Positions 48,101 through 59,158 of a stretch of DNA of 64,000 nt are shown here, piece after piece (the first letter of the stretch is position 1; the number at the start of each line of letters is the position of its first letter). This DNA is from Oscheius sp. JU75 (lineage: Eukaryota; Nematoda; Chromadorea; Rhabditida; Rhabditidae). The stretch lies in the NCBI GenBank assembly GCA_037178855.1, contig JASJZC010000002.1, positions 5,208,001-5,272,000 on the forward strand, in the 5' to 3' direction. A model generated the notes under the pieces. The model saw nothing but the letters and a program-made list of their open reading frames with translations, did no database searches and was not told the DNA's origin. Position numbers and translations under genes: made by a program.

Positions 48101-49222
48101 GGAAGACTTTTGCTGCTTCGGCAGCGGTATAGTCGTCAATAAATATCAAAGGACAGATATACTACAGAACTAAAAGTAAACCGTGATTGTAAGGCATACA
48201 GAAATTAGTAGCAGGTCTCCCAGAGAGATTGTCAACTTGTCCAAAGTAATTTAAAGATTTTTGCGATAGCGGAATCCGAAGCCGTTTGAAAAGTAACAGT
48301 AACGGCCGCAACCTATTGAGAGGCACCCCTATAGGTTCCTCTGTTTTGCCACAACTTGAGGCCTAACTGGCCTGACGTGAAACTCTGGATGTCATATTCG
48401 TGTTAGAAAAAATTAGGGTCTGAAAGACAAAAAAGGGATAGTTCAAGAGTTTCAAACTTAGCACAAAACCATTAGATTACCCATTTTAATTTCTCCTAAT
48501 GGTAGGCTATTTCGCTCTCCCAGAGGCCTGAGTTAATCAGTTGCGGAAGCCGATTATGTACGTATGAAGTGGCCAGCGGGGTGTCCAGGCTGCCGGAATA
48601 TCCGTTCCTTCCCTTTTTACTCATGTAGTTTCATGAAACCGCCTTCCCTCAAGCTTTTTTTCTGACAACAAACGTCAACCCATAATATTTTCTCACAATG
48701 GGCTTAGAAGACACCACAGGAACTGGTTCCACTTTCGAGCTAGCTTTTTTTTACGGCTACCCATATGTCATAATAATGTGCTACAAGTTCGTGTATTCTT
48801 CGAGTTCGGCCGGAAACAAGTGCATTCGTGCAAAAAGGCTGTGAGCCTGAGCGTGTCTTACTTTTTTCAGTTTCCCTGCCGTTTATTATAAACAATATCT
48901 CAATGTAGTAAGCTGCCGAGCGGTCACTGATATTCTCAATTTAATTGCGGAATACTAAAGTAATACTGAAGGACAGCCAGCAATCGTCTGGATCCCGTCT
49001 ACCATTCTCGACCCGCATCATGCATGTTATTCTCGGTCTGTCGCTCTTCTCTCCCCCCAATGTGTCGTTCTCCACTGACTCACTGGTCCCTCTTCAAACA
49101 CACCGTATAGCCGTTGGGCACGCTGTACGGCTTGTCCCTGCTTACATCAATTCACCGTTTTTCCTCCGTTTTGAGTTTCTTTTCCTCGAAAACACTGTTC
49201 AGAAACTCCCTATCATGACAAG
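45170..49222. other. 4-kb divergent intergenic region
   Basis: Between the ammonium transporter and the four-helix membrane protein, so it holds both promoters. It contains one small hAT-like element (47990-48074). Minus-strand open stretches at 45.3-45.7, 45.9-46.3 and 46.56-46.87 kb are present, but I could not assemble them into a convincing protein. Confidence 0.35.
47990..48074. mobile_element. 85-bp hAT-like MITE
   Basis: Ends are inverted: CAGGGATGGGACGGATA on the left and, on the complement of the right, CAGGGATGGGCGGATA. A CAGGG start with short inverted ends is typical of hAT-superfamily non-autonomous elements. The adjacent 8-bp flanks (GGTACGCT and GGTAGCAC) match only in part, so the target duplication is degraded or absent. 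Confidence 0.55.
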
Positions 49223-49905
49223 ATGATCGACAGAATTCGCAACAGTCTCTACTTCTTTTTGACCATAAGGATTCTAGGAGTGGTATGCTCTTTTCAGATC
49301 CCTATTCCTACCCAAATTGCAGCTCTGCAGTATAATTGTGCTTTTCTGTATCGCCTTGACCGAAGGATGGCCAACCAGACTACCAGCCATTTTTGGACTC
49401 GTCTTCTCCCTTCTAGGCCTCCTCTTCATTTCGTGTTCCATCGCCGCGTTGTTTATGTGGGACATGGCGACGATGAGCCTTGTAAAAGTCAGTGTTAGTT
49501 GTATGGTAGAGGGTGAGAGTGAATCTCAAAGTCGGTATTGTCAGCTTGGACGAATAAAGACATTTCAGAGAAGTATTTTCGTCTGGGTGTTCATGCTCTG
49601 TTCCCTCGTAGCAGGAGTAATGTTTGTGATAGCCCCGTCGGTTTGTCGCTACTATAATCAGTTCGGATGCTTCGACGACGCCTATTCTCCCGGTTTCAAA
49701 GTTGCCGCAGTGAGTTTACATACACTGCTAACTGAAACCAATGTAGGCCTTTTCTTTCGTCAACTTCTTCTTCGGAATTTTTGACGTTATCCTCAACTTT
49801 CTCTTCTTGTTCCGTGATAGGAGAGACAGTGTGGCTCCACCTCAACCTTCAACGATCCATGCCGAGCCACCTACGATGTCTGTCATCGACTCATCTTTGG
49901 AGTAG
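49223..49905 (+). CDS. four-transmembrane protein (MARVEL/tetraspan-like), unrecognised family
   Basis: Four exons (49223-49282, 49323-49487, 49569-49709, 49747-49905) give 174 residues. Four hydrophobic segments are evident: LYFFLTIRILGV joined to LCSIIVLFCIAL; IFGLVFSLLGLLFISCSIAA; FVWVFMLCSLVAGVMFVIA; and FFFGIFDVILNFLFLF. The loop between helices 3 and 4 has two cysteines (SVCRYYNQFGCF), and the cytosolic tail is short and Pro/Ser-rich, ending SVIDSSLE. This topology is like MARVEL-domain vesicle or junction proteins, but no signature residues decide the family. It converges with the second collagen, 97 bp away. Confidence 0.8.
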
Positions 49906-50002
49906 GTAATACTTTGTTCCCTAAAAAGATATCAGGTTGTCCGACCCTTACGCAACAAGAAAGCCTCCCTCTTCTACATATGTATAATGAATCTTTATCT
50001 TT

Positions 50003-51292
50003 TTAGAGCAGAACCAATTTGCGACGAAGCTGCTTGGCAAAGGCAGCCTTGTTGATCGGCTCACGATAAGCCTGTCCCTCTCCGGACTTGTAGCTCTCAG
50101 AAGCTCCTGAAGGAGCTGGAGCTGCAGTTGTCTCCGGGGCAGCCTGAACTTTTGTTTTATCTCTTTCCTCTTTCGCTTACCGCAGTTTCCTTGGCAGGAG
50201 AAGAGATCTCCCCAGTTGGAGCTGCGGGAATTTCGGGTGCTGCCTCCTTGTTCTTGTAGGAATCTTCAGCGGGAGCAGGTAGACTAGCCCCGGAGACAGT
50301 CTCTCCAGCCGGAGCGACATATTTATCCTTGGTCGGACCTCCAGAAACGACTTCGGCTTCTTCTTTGCGCGCGGGACAGGGGCAGTAGTTAGCATCAGCT
50401 CCGTGTCCACCCGATTTACCTGGAGAACCGGGAATTCCATCAGGTCCGGGTTCTCCGGGAGGTCCAGGGGGTCCAGGCGGTCCCATAGCTCCAGGAGCGG
50501 CATCCTCTCCTCGCTCTCCAGGCAGTCCTTCATCTCCTTCAGGCCCGACTGGTCCCATCGGTCCACGAGCGCCCATAGCTCCTTTGGAGAAGCCCATTCC
50601 AGGTTCTCCTGGAGGTCCACGAGGTCCGGGCTCTCCAACAGGGCCAGGTCTTCCAATATCTCCTTCAGTTCCCTCATCTCCTGGCTCTCCGTCTCTTCCA
50701 GGATTTCCAGCCGGTCCTTTTTCTCCTTTGGGCCCACGAGGTCCTTTCTTGCCGCGGTATCCAGGAGCTCCTGGAGGTCCAGCGGGACATGGAGGGCAAC
50801 CCCCTGCGGCTGCTCCCTGGATGTAAGAGTCTCCTCCACTGGCAGAGGCTCCGTTCTTGCCAGGCACTCCATCCATTCCGTTGGGGCCAGGCTGACCGTC
50901 AGCTCCCTTTGGTCCGGGCTCTCCAGCAGGACAACTGCGACTAACACAACTCTCAGCAGAGCAGGTTCTACCCCCAGATCCTCCACCTCCTCCTCCTTCA
51001 GGTACAGGAGCAGCTCCTTCTTTGTAGGTCTGTCTCGGCTCACGAATATGTTTATCTTGCTCACGAAGATCTTTCCACATAAAGTTGGACATCTCGTCAT
51101 AGTTTTTTCGGGCCACGCCGATATCCTCCTCCAGCTGATTGACCATCGTGCAGAGAATCGGCATCGAAATTGTCTGAGAGTATTTTGTTTCTGATACAAA
51201 AGAAAACGAACCAGGGCCAGGAGAGCTCCTCCGGCGAGGAAGACGGCGGTGAGAGACGAGCGATGAAGTTGTCGACTGCTTTGTTCATCCAT
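50003..51292 (-). CDS. cuticle collagen with long non-collagen C-terminal tail
   Basis: Three exons read from 51292 down; an upstream in-frame ATG at 51328 is less likely because an acceptor-like TTGTCTTCTCAG lies between the two. The start [20 protein letters not shown] contains a signal-anchor. Then come a Trp-containing helical region ([16 protein letters not shown]), a poly-Gly and Cys-rich spacer ([17 protein letters not shown]), Gly-X-Y blocks with one interruption ([10 protein letters not shown]), a closing Cys pair (NYCPCPARK), and about 110 residues of Ala/Pro/Glu-rich tail ending [10 protein letters not shown]. It lacks the CDHCPPPR ending of the first collagen, so it belongs to another group. 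The last intron is 37 nt. A small secreted protein gene lies 198 bp upstream on the same strand. Confidence 0.93.
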
Positions 51293-51489
51293 TGCTGAAC
51301 GTTGCTGAGAAGACAAACTGAGAGTCATCTTTTATAGCCAAAAGGCGGACAGATGAAAGTTGCTGATTCCGCATTGCGGCAATTTCCCCTCACGACAACT
51401 CGCTAATCTAGATTTTTGACTACCAGTATTAGATCCAATCTCAAAAGAATGAACTATTCCAATGCTTGGAAGAAATTCTATACAACGTA

Positions 51490-51928
51490 TCAGAAAGTCG
51501 AGATTACATTGGCGTGAGGCGGGACTGCTTGCAATGGAACTGTTCTCTTCCACGGAGCTCGATACTTTGGATACATCACAACAATCGAGATTCCCGAGAT
51601 GATGCTATAGGTCACATACTGTACTTTCCAACCTTCTCATTGTCGGAAAGCTGACACTTTACCGTAAAAGTAGGCAGACCAATTGCCAATGGGCGCATTA
51701 TGATGTTGGGCTCCTTGCTCTCTACACGGCTGTTAGGCATGCCTTCCTCTTTCATCAGCTGACTGACGGGTCGTCCTCTCTGGAAACTACGATCTATAAA
51801 AATGAAAAAGGTACTGAGGAACAAGACGAGGATGAGCGAGACTCCCGAACAAGCCTACCTTCCAGCAGGAGCAGTGGCAAGAGCAACAGTTCGAGTGTTC
51901 GAGTCCAGATCAACATAATCAGCTTCAT
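51490..51928 (-). CDS. small signal-peptide protein, unrecognised
   Basis: Three exons read from 51928 down, joined by introns of about 65 and 44 nt, give roughly 109 residues. The start MKLIMLIWTRTLELLLLPLL is a strong signal peptide or anchor. Then follow a basic polar part (RSFQRGRPVSQLMKEEG), a second hydrophobic stretch (YVTYSIISGISIVVMYP) and a basic end (KYRAPWKRTVPLQ). No domain recognised. Its stop is 198 bp upstream of the start of the second collagen on the same strand, and the collagen start follows an acceptor, so the two could be one transcription unit. Both splices keep frame, but no homologue is known to me. Confidence 0.55.
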
Positions 51929-52458
51929 CGAATAGTGGGTTCTATTTGCAAAGACCCCTTTTATAGTGGGGTTAGCGCGATGAGAAGCATCAAGGATCTC
52001 TTCCAGAACTACATTATTGTCTTTAGCAATCGTTTTGCTAAGGACAAATACAAGTTAACTTGTAAATATAAAAGCTTTGCCTTTTACTTTTTTGTTTTCT
52101 AACCAAATCGAGTGTTCTTTTTTTTTTATACAAAGGTTGGGAAAAGTTAGCTCTATTTGAAGCCGTAAAAATCTCATGTCAGAGGGCCTGGATTGAGCAC
52201 GCCCGGTATACTGGAAAGCCCGTTTCTCGAAAAGTTTTGGTCGCCTCGAGTAAGCAGTTGAAACTCGCAACCTTCCTGAATATGGCGATCTTCTGTTCTT
52301 ACTACTCGAAAACTGATTAGCATCCATGTTTCAACGTCATTTCTTTGCCCCTCTAAACCTGTCCGTCTCGGCCGACGGAACAATAGATATCAGCGAGATT
52401 ACCCGATTTCGGGCGGACACCTTGGCGATATCTCCCGTCACTTTTGCCCCCAAAAGAA

Positions 52459-53603
52459 ATGTTCTTTTTCTTAATTTCTTTCATCCCGCTAGTCTATTCG
52501 GCTCCTCTTGTTCTTCAAAGCAGTGTAACGTTACCACCAGTAATTGCCGCCAATTTGGATGAGTGTCAGTCTGCTTTCAAACTACATTATGAAGTGACTT
52601 TAGATTCTCGATTGACATACAGACTCGGCGCATTAATGAGTGACATGGATACCTTGTATTATACCGAAGATGGGGCAGTCTCAGCAGATGAGATGAAGAG
52701 TCTTGTCAAGGAAACTTACGAGGTCAGCCTAGCTCTTCATTTGAAAAAGGAGAACGTATAGACTGCGGAAAAGGCAATGGATGCGAAAGTTACTGTCGTG
52801 GAGAAGGAGCTAAAGGAGAGAGCAGAAGACCTTGAAACAAAAGGAATCAAACTAGATTTCGTACCGACAAACTCGGAAAATTTAGAGGAGCTTCAAAAGT
52901 GAGCTCTTTGACTTGCTTTTCTGTTACTTTATTATCTCAGTGCTTCTCTTAATCGGTAAATGATAGCCTAGATAAGAGATTACACAATCCCCTGTCTTAC
53001 TTGTTTGACCAGTAGTTCACGTCTTCTATCACGGTTATCCTACTTTTATACTTTACGAAAGACGTCCGCATGTCAAGAGATTGCAGTCTTTTCTGTGATA
53101 TCCTATTCTTGTTAAGAGTTGGCAAATTGAGTCAGAAGAGACTGAAACAGTTTAAGTTACGGAAAGAGCAGTGGGTCGGGTCGCTCCATCAGGAGGGTAA
53201 GCAACAGATCCCATTATTATAGAACTATTGGTTTGTTACAGACAGACTTATTTGACTCTTTCGACACATTTTATTTCTGTCCACAAAAGGCTCTGACAAT
53301 CACAGAGCAGAAACTTCGATGTAGTAATATCCTCTTCCAGACGAATCAACAAGGCGCGGGAAGAGTTGGCTGACATTGTGGACGACGAGGAGAATCCCGA
53401 AGAGATGAAGGTGATTATTACCAAAAACTTGTTTACTCTCGATTCAGAAGAAATACCTTCTGGACAAGGAAATTATCTCCTGCACTAAACAACTCCACGA
53501 GACTTTAAAGAAGATGATCAAGAAGGGAGACTTTGAGAAGGACATCAAGACCTCAATGAAACTGCTCGGTCCAAGAGGTCCTTTCGGCATCGCAGTCGTC
53601 TAG
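52459..53603 (+). CDS. secreted alpha-helical protein, 208 residues, unrecognised
   Basis: Four exons (52459-52722, 52762-52898, 53341-53410, 53448-53603) in phase. MFFFLISFIPLVYSAPL is a clear signal peptide. The rest is almost wholly charged helix with heptad-like spacing (for example AEKAMDAKVTVVEKELKERA and LEELQKRINKAREELADIV) and two Cys. Size, secretion and helicity recall nematode fatty-acid-binding FAR or SXP/RAL-2 proteins, but I do not see their sequence signatures, so this is only an analogy. Intron 2 holds a copy of the 2.7-kb element's arm. It converges with the Rabin8-like gene. Confidence 0.75.
53090..53207 (+). repeat. solo arm of the 479-3217 element, in an intron
   Basis: The blocks AAGAGTTGGCAAATTGAG, TCAGAAGA, AACAGTTTAA, GCAGTGGGTCG and GGTCGCTCCATCAGGAGGGT align with 3110-3217 in the same order and orientation. 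No inverted partner was found nearby. It lies inside intron 2 of the secreted helical protein gene. Confidence 0.6.
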
Positions 53604-53765
53604 TTTCTAATGAAATTTTTTGTACAGTTTATTCGGCCACCGGCAGTTCGGCAGATCATTTTTGGCAGAAAGACCCTAGTATGTATGTTCAATTGATGCT
53701 AACGGAATGTGTGCACCGGCAGATTGAGGCAAAAAACAAAGTTTGGGAACCAGTAGAGAAAGAGA

Positions 53766-55185
53766 CTAGTAGCCGGGGCGAAGGTTGGTCTTCGGTACGA
53801 ATCCCAGTCCCAATTTGGCTAGACACATGTTCTTCCGCAGAGCGACTACGTCGAAGTAGCTGTCTCGAAGACCGGACTTGATGAGCCCCTGGTGGAGGTA
53901 GCGGACAAAAGTGTAGTAGTCACACACTGCAGCCACCTGAAGTTGTGTATATTTGTCTCGTGTCTTGTACTCACCCTATTTCTCGCGAGTAAGGAGATCT
54001 GATGCCAGTCACCGTCACTGGATGTACGAACACGATAGGGACAGAACCTTGAAACCTGGGTCAAGGAGCAGTTCCTGAAGGTGGAAATTGAAGTGGCAAT
54101 TTTTAGTAAACTCACTTTACACTTGGTTTGTCCTCGTGGACAGGCTCGAGTTCCAACTTGTTGGCGGCGATTGAGTCGAGAATCGAGGAGCTCAGCTAAA
54201 AGCTCTCTTTTCAATTTTGTGAATCAGATACGGTAACACCTGTCACGTTACTTCAGCCAAAAGTTACTCCCCTACAAACAAAACCCTACCTCTTGGTCGG
54301 CGAATTCCATGCACGGGTTAATCTCTTCTGTCTGTATACGATCCACAAAAGTGTGATGAAAAATCGGATGTCCACTTTCTCGCCAAGATGTAAACTCGGA
54401 AAAGAGGATTGGGTCGATCTAGACTGTTGTTGAAAAATAAATAAATGTTAACTACCTCTTCAACAGCATCGGCCTCTTTTTGTTCATTCGATTGCTCTTT
54501 GACTTTATGGTGTGAGGTAGTGGGAAGAGAGTGTGTCTTCTTCGAGTTTTTCGATCCACTCGAGGCTGGAAGCTGGCCATTTTTCTACATATTACTGTAC
54601 TTACAAGAGGAAGAGGGTGAGAAGAGTTTGGCTAGAGCTGACTTGTGTTCCGGAGAGCTGTTCAGAAAATGGTTCTTTCCCATTCCGGGAGCCTGGACGA
54701 CCATTTTCAGGGCTGACACTTCGGCTGTAAGGACATCGACTTGAAGACGAGACTCTTCCAGAAGTTTTTCGGCCTTTTCTCGACGTTCTTCTGCTGTGTT
54801 GACCATCTTGTAGGCTTCCTTAAATGGTTTTCTTTTACAAGTTTTATCTCTTGTGCCATTAAGCCTCTCGCACCCAGATTATAAAAGAATGACCAACTTG
54901 AAAGAGTTTCTCGGTCAGCTCCTGAACCTCAGCATCTACAGTATCCTGAATCCGGGTCATTTTTGACATTTTCTCTTCCTTCTCCGCCAAAGATCGTCGT
55001 GCCGTACTGAAACAGACTGTTCCCATTGCCATGACCTTGACTTACTCGAGCTCATCGCGCATTCTCTGCAATTCATCCCCGAACCTCGGAGAGTAAGGCG
55101 GTGGAGCTGGGTCCATTTTGAACTCGCGCAGCTGCTTGCCTTCGCCCATAATGGCTAGAGAGGTGATGTTGAGCGTTTCGGCCAT
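53766..55185 (-). CDS. Rabin8/RAB3IP-type Rab guanine-nucleotide exchange factor
   Basis: Eight or so exons read from 55185 down. The N-terminus MAETLNITSLAIMGEGKQLR leads to a Sec2-type coiled coil: VQELTEKLFQEAYKMVNTAE and LQVDVLTAEVSALKMVVQ match the GEF helix of Rabin8/GRAB. The C-terminal region also matches: PILFSEFTSWRESGHPIF, FCPYRVRTS, VRYLHQGLIKSG and ALRKNMCLAKLGL. This protein activates Rab8-family GTPases for vesicle delivery; in vertebrates it promotes ciliary membrane growth, and in worms it would act in secretory or synaptic traffic. The start follows an acceptor-like CATCTTCAG. Splice sites in the middle were fitted by frame and homology; the exon beginning LSSSILDSIAANK uses an acceptor GCTTTTAG. 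Confidence 0.87.
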
Positions 55186-57745
55186 TTTTGCATTCTGAAG
55201 ATGGGCTGGATTAGAGTGAGTAGACCGACATGTGAGGGTGCCCCAGAAAAATATAAACAAGCGTCTGAGATTTCGAAAGGGCCTGAAGCTGGAAGCAGCT
55301 GATTTCTAGCGTATCCCGATCGTATTTGGCGAAAGGAAGAGAAGCAAAAGACTTGACCTTGCCGGAAAAAGAAGAGACGGGGGTCGTCTCAAAACTGGAT
55401 TCTTGGGGATAGCCTATTCTTTCCTCAATTTCAAAGAAATCGTTTATAGTAAGAGGATAAGAACGGGTTCAGAATGGTAGATTTGGCAAAAAGCAGAGAT
55501 CTAATCAGCTGGTTTCCCATGCGTTTCAAAAGCTTTGTCTGAATCGAATCAGAATATTTGATGACTGCCCAATGCGAGAGAGAGTCAAGGCAAGCCGAAA
55601 CCAATCCTTGAAATGTCAGCCATGTTTTTCCTTTCACACGATTCCATTAAAGGAGAGACTTGGTTTTAGGGGAACAAGGGAAGAAGAAGAAGAGAGACCC
55701 GAATCAATAGGGTGAAGAGGAGTCTAGGGAAGGAAGGATTGCCTACGGACACTCACTGATTATGCTAATTAGAGACGTCGACTCGGCTCGAGACGACTGG
55801 TTGAAGGTGGCTCTGAAACTGAAAAGGGATTAGAGATGAGACTCGTGGGAAGGAAGACGAATACAAATAAGGCGTGGGAATGTGTTGGCAATGGACTGTG
55901 GAGTCGACAGGTTTCGGGGGAGAGTACAACCAGATCAGTCTTCTTGCAGGGATAGTTTAAACTGATCCCTTATTTGGTTTTTACACTAGAAGGCGGTCAG
56001 ACATCGATCTGGTCACATGGAATTCTCGAAAAAAGAAGATGTGTGTTTACGGCTTCAAGCTCATTATGAATGCGATGCAGATTCAGCAACTGGGTCTGTC
56101 GAAAAATACCAGCTGTCTTTCCATCTGGATCAATAAGAGATTTGAACAAATGAATAGGGGCCGAAGACCGCTCCGAAAAGCATATGTGAGCCGCGTTCTT
56201 CTTCCGTATAACCAAGCAATAAATATTCTTCGGAGGGCCTTGGTTGCGAAAAGACCTGAGGAGACAGCAGTTTCGAACTATGCTCAGTCTGGAAAAAGGT
56301 AGATTTGTCCTCTTTAGCGACTTTGACTAGCTGGTACTATATCGTATCGTGAAAGAATGGGGTGGCACAAAAATTCGTATGGTCTAAAGGAGCCCGGATG
56401 CGGCTGAAATGAGTAGCCAGATGGTTCAAGTGGGAGAGAGACATGACACATATTGGCTGTCGCGAGAAGCCCCCACTCTCAAATGGTCTCGGCCAGTAAA
56501 AGGTTCCAATGACTCATATAATACAACTGGAGACACAGCGGTATTCTCGGCTCCACCCAAATGAGATTTGGCAGGGCCTAATGTGACTCGAAATTGGTAT
56601 GGGGGAAACGACTTACGCCTGGAATTATTCAATTAGGTGACAGAGACGAGTAATTGCAAAAAGGATATGTCTATTGAAGTAGTCGCGAATCGATAGGAAT
56701 TCTTTGTTAGGCTGTAATTCCTGGGAACGATAATTGATTGAGGTCGACACACCCATGACAATGGCTAGCCAAAAAAGATCTTTCTCTGGCGGCCGCGATG
56801 ACGGTGGTCAGCAATACGGGCGTGACCACTCGCACCCTCACACACAAATAGCTGTCTTGCTTCGAGTTTACTTGCCAAGAAGGTCAGAAAATGAACTCTA
56901 GACTGTCTGGAAAGCATCCTAAAATGATTTCGGGGTGAATCTGAGGGAAAATCGGGTTATTGAAGGATCAAACATCGATGAAAAGAGTGCGAGCAAATGT
57001 AAAGCAGCTGTGACTACCAAAAAATGCGTGGTCGCTGACCCTTGCGTCGCGTGAAGAGAGCACGGCTTGTTATGGAAGCAACACAATGTAAACTATCGCC
57101 CGCGCGGTCAACATATGACTTGTGTGAAGCTGAAAACAAGTCATCAAAATGTTTTTAAAAGGATTTCCTGCTGCGAGGCCTGCTACTACTCAAGCATTCA
57201 TTGGAAACGATGCGACCGCGATGAAATGGGACCAACTTCTGGGCTGGCTACAACAGAACCGAGTTGTTTTGGGGGATTCATGCGCGCGAAATCCACGATT
57301 ATCGTTCGCTGGCCAAGTGGAAACAAAACGGGATCTGTGTTGGATGGAAATGGTTCATAAAAAGAATGATGCTACTTAAAATTTGACAAAAGGGTCGTAG
57401 AGAAAATGGGATGAAACTCGTGCTGACGGGAAGAATCAGTGGAGGACCGGTAGAGACACAGCCAGCTGACCCCCGTGCGAAGCCGGAACCGTTGTGTGTG
57501 ACGTAAGAGACGACGAGAGAGGGAAGACCGGAACCGCAGGACTAGGAGGAAAGGCACATGCTGTTGAGAGACGACAATCTGCAAAAAGACACATCATAAA
57601 AACAGTGAACAGACTAGCTTAAACACGTATTTTTGAGCAAAATAATCGGTATGATGTACTTTGGCATACCGAAAACACAGCTGGAATAACAATTGAGGTA
57701 TTTCAGAGTCAAACTGGTAAAATGGTAAAATAAACCCACATTAGC
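55186..57745. other. 2.6-kb intergenic region
   Basis: Upstream of the Rabin8-like gene and downstream of PTPMT1, both on the minus strand. Only short frames are present, none with start or splice context. I see no X-box within about 300 bp upstream of the Rabin8 start. No repeats or RNA genes recognised. Confidence 0.35.
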
Positions 57746-58393
57746 TTATGCGAAAGGGGAACGAATGCCGGCTTCCTTGTCCAGGAACCTTCTATACTCG
57801 TTCGCTGTCCGCCAGTGGGGATTTCGGAGCAGAACCTGTGGCCTACGAGACTTCAAAAACTCGAAGGCGACGTTGGGCAGCCAATTGCGCGATTTCATCA
57901 AATAGCACGTAGCTACGGTGGCACTTCGCGTTCTTCCGGCCTGAAAAAGACAATTACGCTCAAAATGGTCACGGACCTTGCAATGAACATAGACGGTCTT
58001 TCCTTCAGCTGCCACCTCCTGCATGAATTGAACGGCCGAGTTGATTTCAGTTCGCGCGGCTGATCCGAAGAAGTCGGTCATCGGACAGGCGTGGAACTTG
58101 ACTCCAGCTCGTTCCCAGTCCTCCGGGTGCATTCCTTGATAGGCGGCCTTTAGCTCAAAGGCCTCCGTGCAGCAGACTATTCCGCCGACATTCTCTTTCT
58201 GAGAAAGAAGGTATTCAGTTGAACGATGGAAAAAAAGTACCTGAATAAGCTCCGTCTGCATGGATTTAAACGGCATTGCGCCTACGATGAGCGTCTCGTC
58301 AATGCGGTTATACCAGGCCCATTTTTGCGGCTGGACGTAGTTGCGCAGCAGGTTGTATCCAAGTGAGGGGTAAAAAGCGATGCCGGTGATCAT
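57746..58393 (-). CDS. PTPMT1: mitochondrial protein-tyrosine phosphatase PTPMT1
   Basis: Three exons read from 58393 down; the start MITGIAFYPSLGYNLLRNYV follows GCTCTTCAG directly. The family pattern is clear: WYNRIDETLIVGAMPFKSM, ENVGGIVCCTEAFE, PMTDFFGSA (general-acid Asp) and the catalytic loop VHCKAGRTRSATVATCYL, Cys-x5-Arg. The enzyme removes phosphate from phosphatidylglycerophosphate in cardiolipin synthesis at the inner mitochondrial membrane. The hydrophobic N-terminus serves as targeting/anchor, as in the family. Both introns (42 and 36 nt) are multiples of three and stop-free, so retained forms would stay in frame; retention of the second would insert residues in the catalytic loop. 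It shares a 765-bp divergent promoter region with CFAP20. Confidence 0.93.
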   Translation of the reverse strand: MITGIAFYPSLGYNLLRNYVQPQKWAWYNRIDETLIVGAMPFKSMQTELIQVLFFHRSTEYLLSQKENVGGIVCCTEAFELKAAYQGMHPEDWERAGVKFHACPMTDFFGSAARTEINSAVQFMQEVAAEGKTVYVHCKVRDHFERNCLFQAGRTRSATVATCYLMKSRNWLPNVAFEFLKSRRPQVLLRNPHWRTANEYRRFLDKEAGIRSPFA

Positions 58394-59158
58394 CTGAAGA
58401 GCATGATCGAGAAAGAAAATGGGAAACATGAAAGGGTTCTCGAGCCGATACAGTGAAATTGTAAGGTCTGATACCCAGCCAGTAAATATTAGACGAAGCG
58501 TGTCACTGATACGAGCGTGGAACAGGTACAAAAATAAGAAAATGTGGACGAAAAGAAATGGATGAAAGACACGGCTTTCTTATCACCGTTTACTTGTAAA
58601 TGTTGAGCAAAGTACACGGCTTTAGCAGCGCCACTGTTCTGAGTTCATCGCTGTCCTATTCACAGTAAAAAAAACATTGAAAATGAGCAGATGAGAAAGA
58701 GGTGAGGAAGAGAAAAAAAAGGTGTATCCTCTTTACGCAACTGAAGTTCGCAACTGCGTACTTGTTTGCACTACCATATGACTGTGCGCTGGATTCAAAA
58801 ATTTCTATTTCACATTTTCTATTGCCTTTTCCTCCTTTTGCTCACATTTTGAATAAAATATTACTAGCTTTTGCTTGTTTAGTGACTGGATTAGACAAAC
58901 GAAATCATAAAATAACTATATGTGCTCTTTGGCCTTTCATAATAACGAAACAAAACGTTGTATCCCGAAAGATACTCGAAAAAACGGTTGTTCTTTATGG
59001 AAATGCTAGAATTTTGAGCTAGTTTTAACATTCTGATTGAATTCCTATGTTTATCCCAAGAGTTTTAGTCGAATCGGTGCCTTGAGCATGCTCGTTCCTA
59101 TAGCAACAGCCTTCTCACTCTCACTAACTTCCAAGTTAAGCACTTCTTTCCAGCGCAC
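58394..59158. promoter_or_regulatory. divergent promoter region of PTPMT1 and CFAP20
   Basis: Head-to-head spacing of 765 bp. The right end carries an X-box at 59094-59107 (separate entry) and an acceptor-like TTCTTTCCAG six bases before the CFAP20 start. No other elements identified. Confidence 0.5.
59094..59107 (+). promoter_or_regulatory. X-box (RFX/DAF-19 site) upstream of CFAP20
   Basis: GTTCCTATAGCAAC matches the nematode X-box consensus RYYNYYWWRRNRAC at every position. It ends 51 bp before the CFAP20 start codon, within the usual -50 to -250 window for ciliary genes controlled by DAF-19. Its presence in front of a known ciliary gene makes chance unlikely. Confidence 0.85.

Noticed and set aside
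50403-51194. 263-codon plus-strand frame opposite the second collagen
   Set aside because: Same effect of repeat composition; no start context, and the minus strand is a clear collagen.
54510-54530. TGAGGTAGT, resembling the let-7 family seed
   Set aside because: It is inside an intron boundary region of the Rabin8-like gene on the other strand, continues unlike let-7, and has no hairpin partner nearby.
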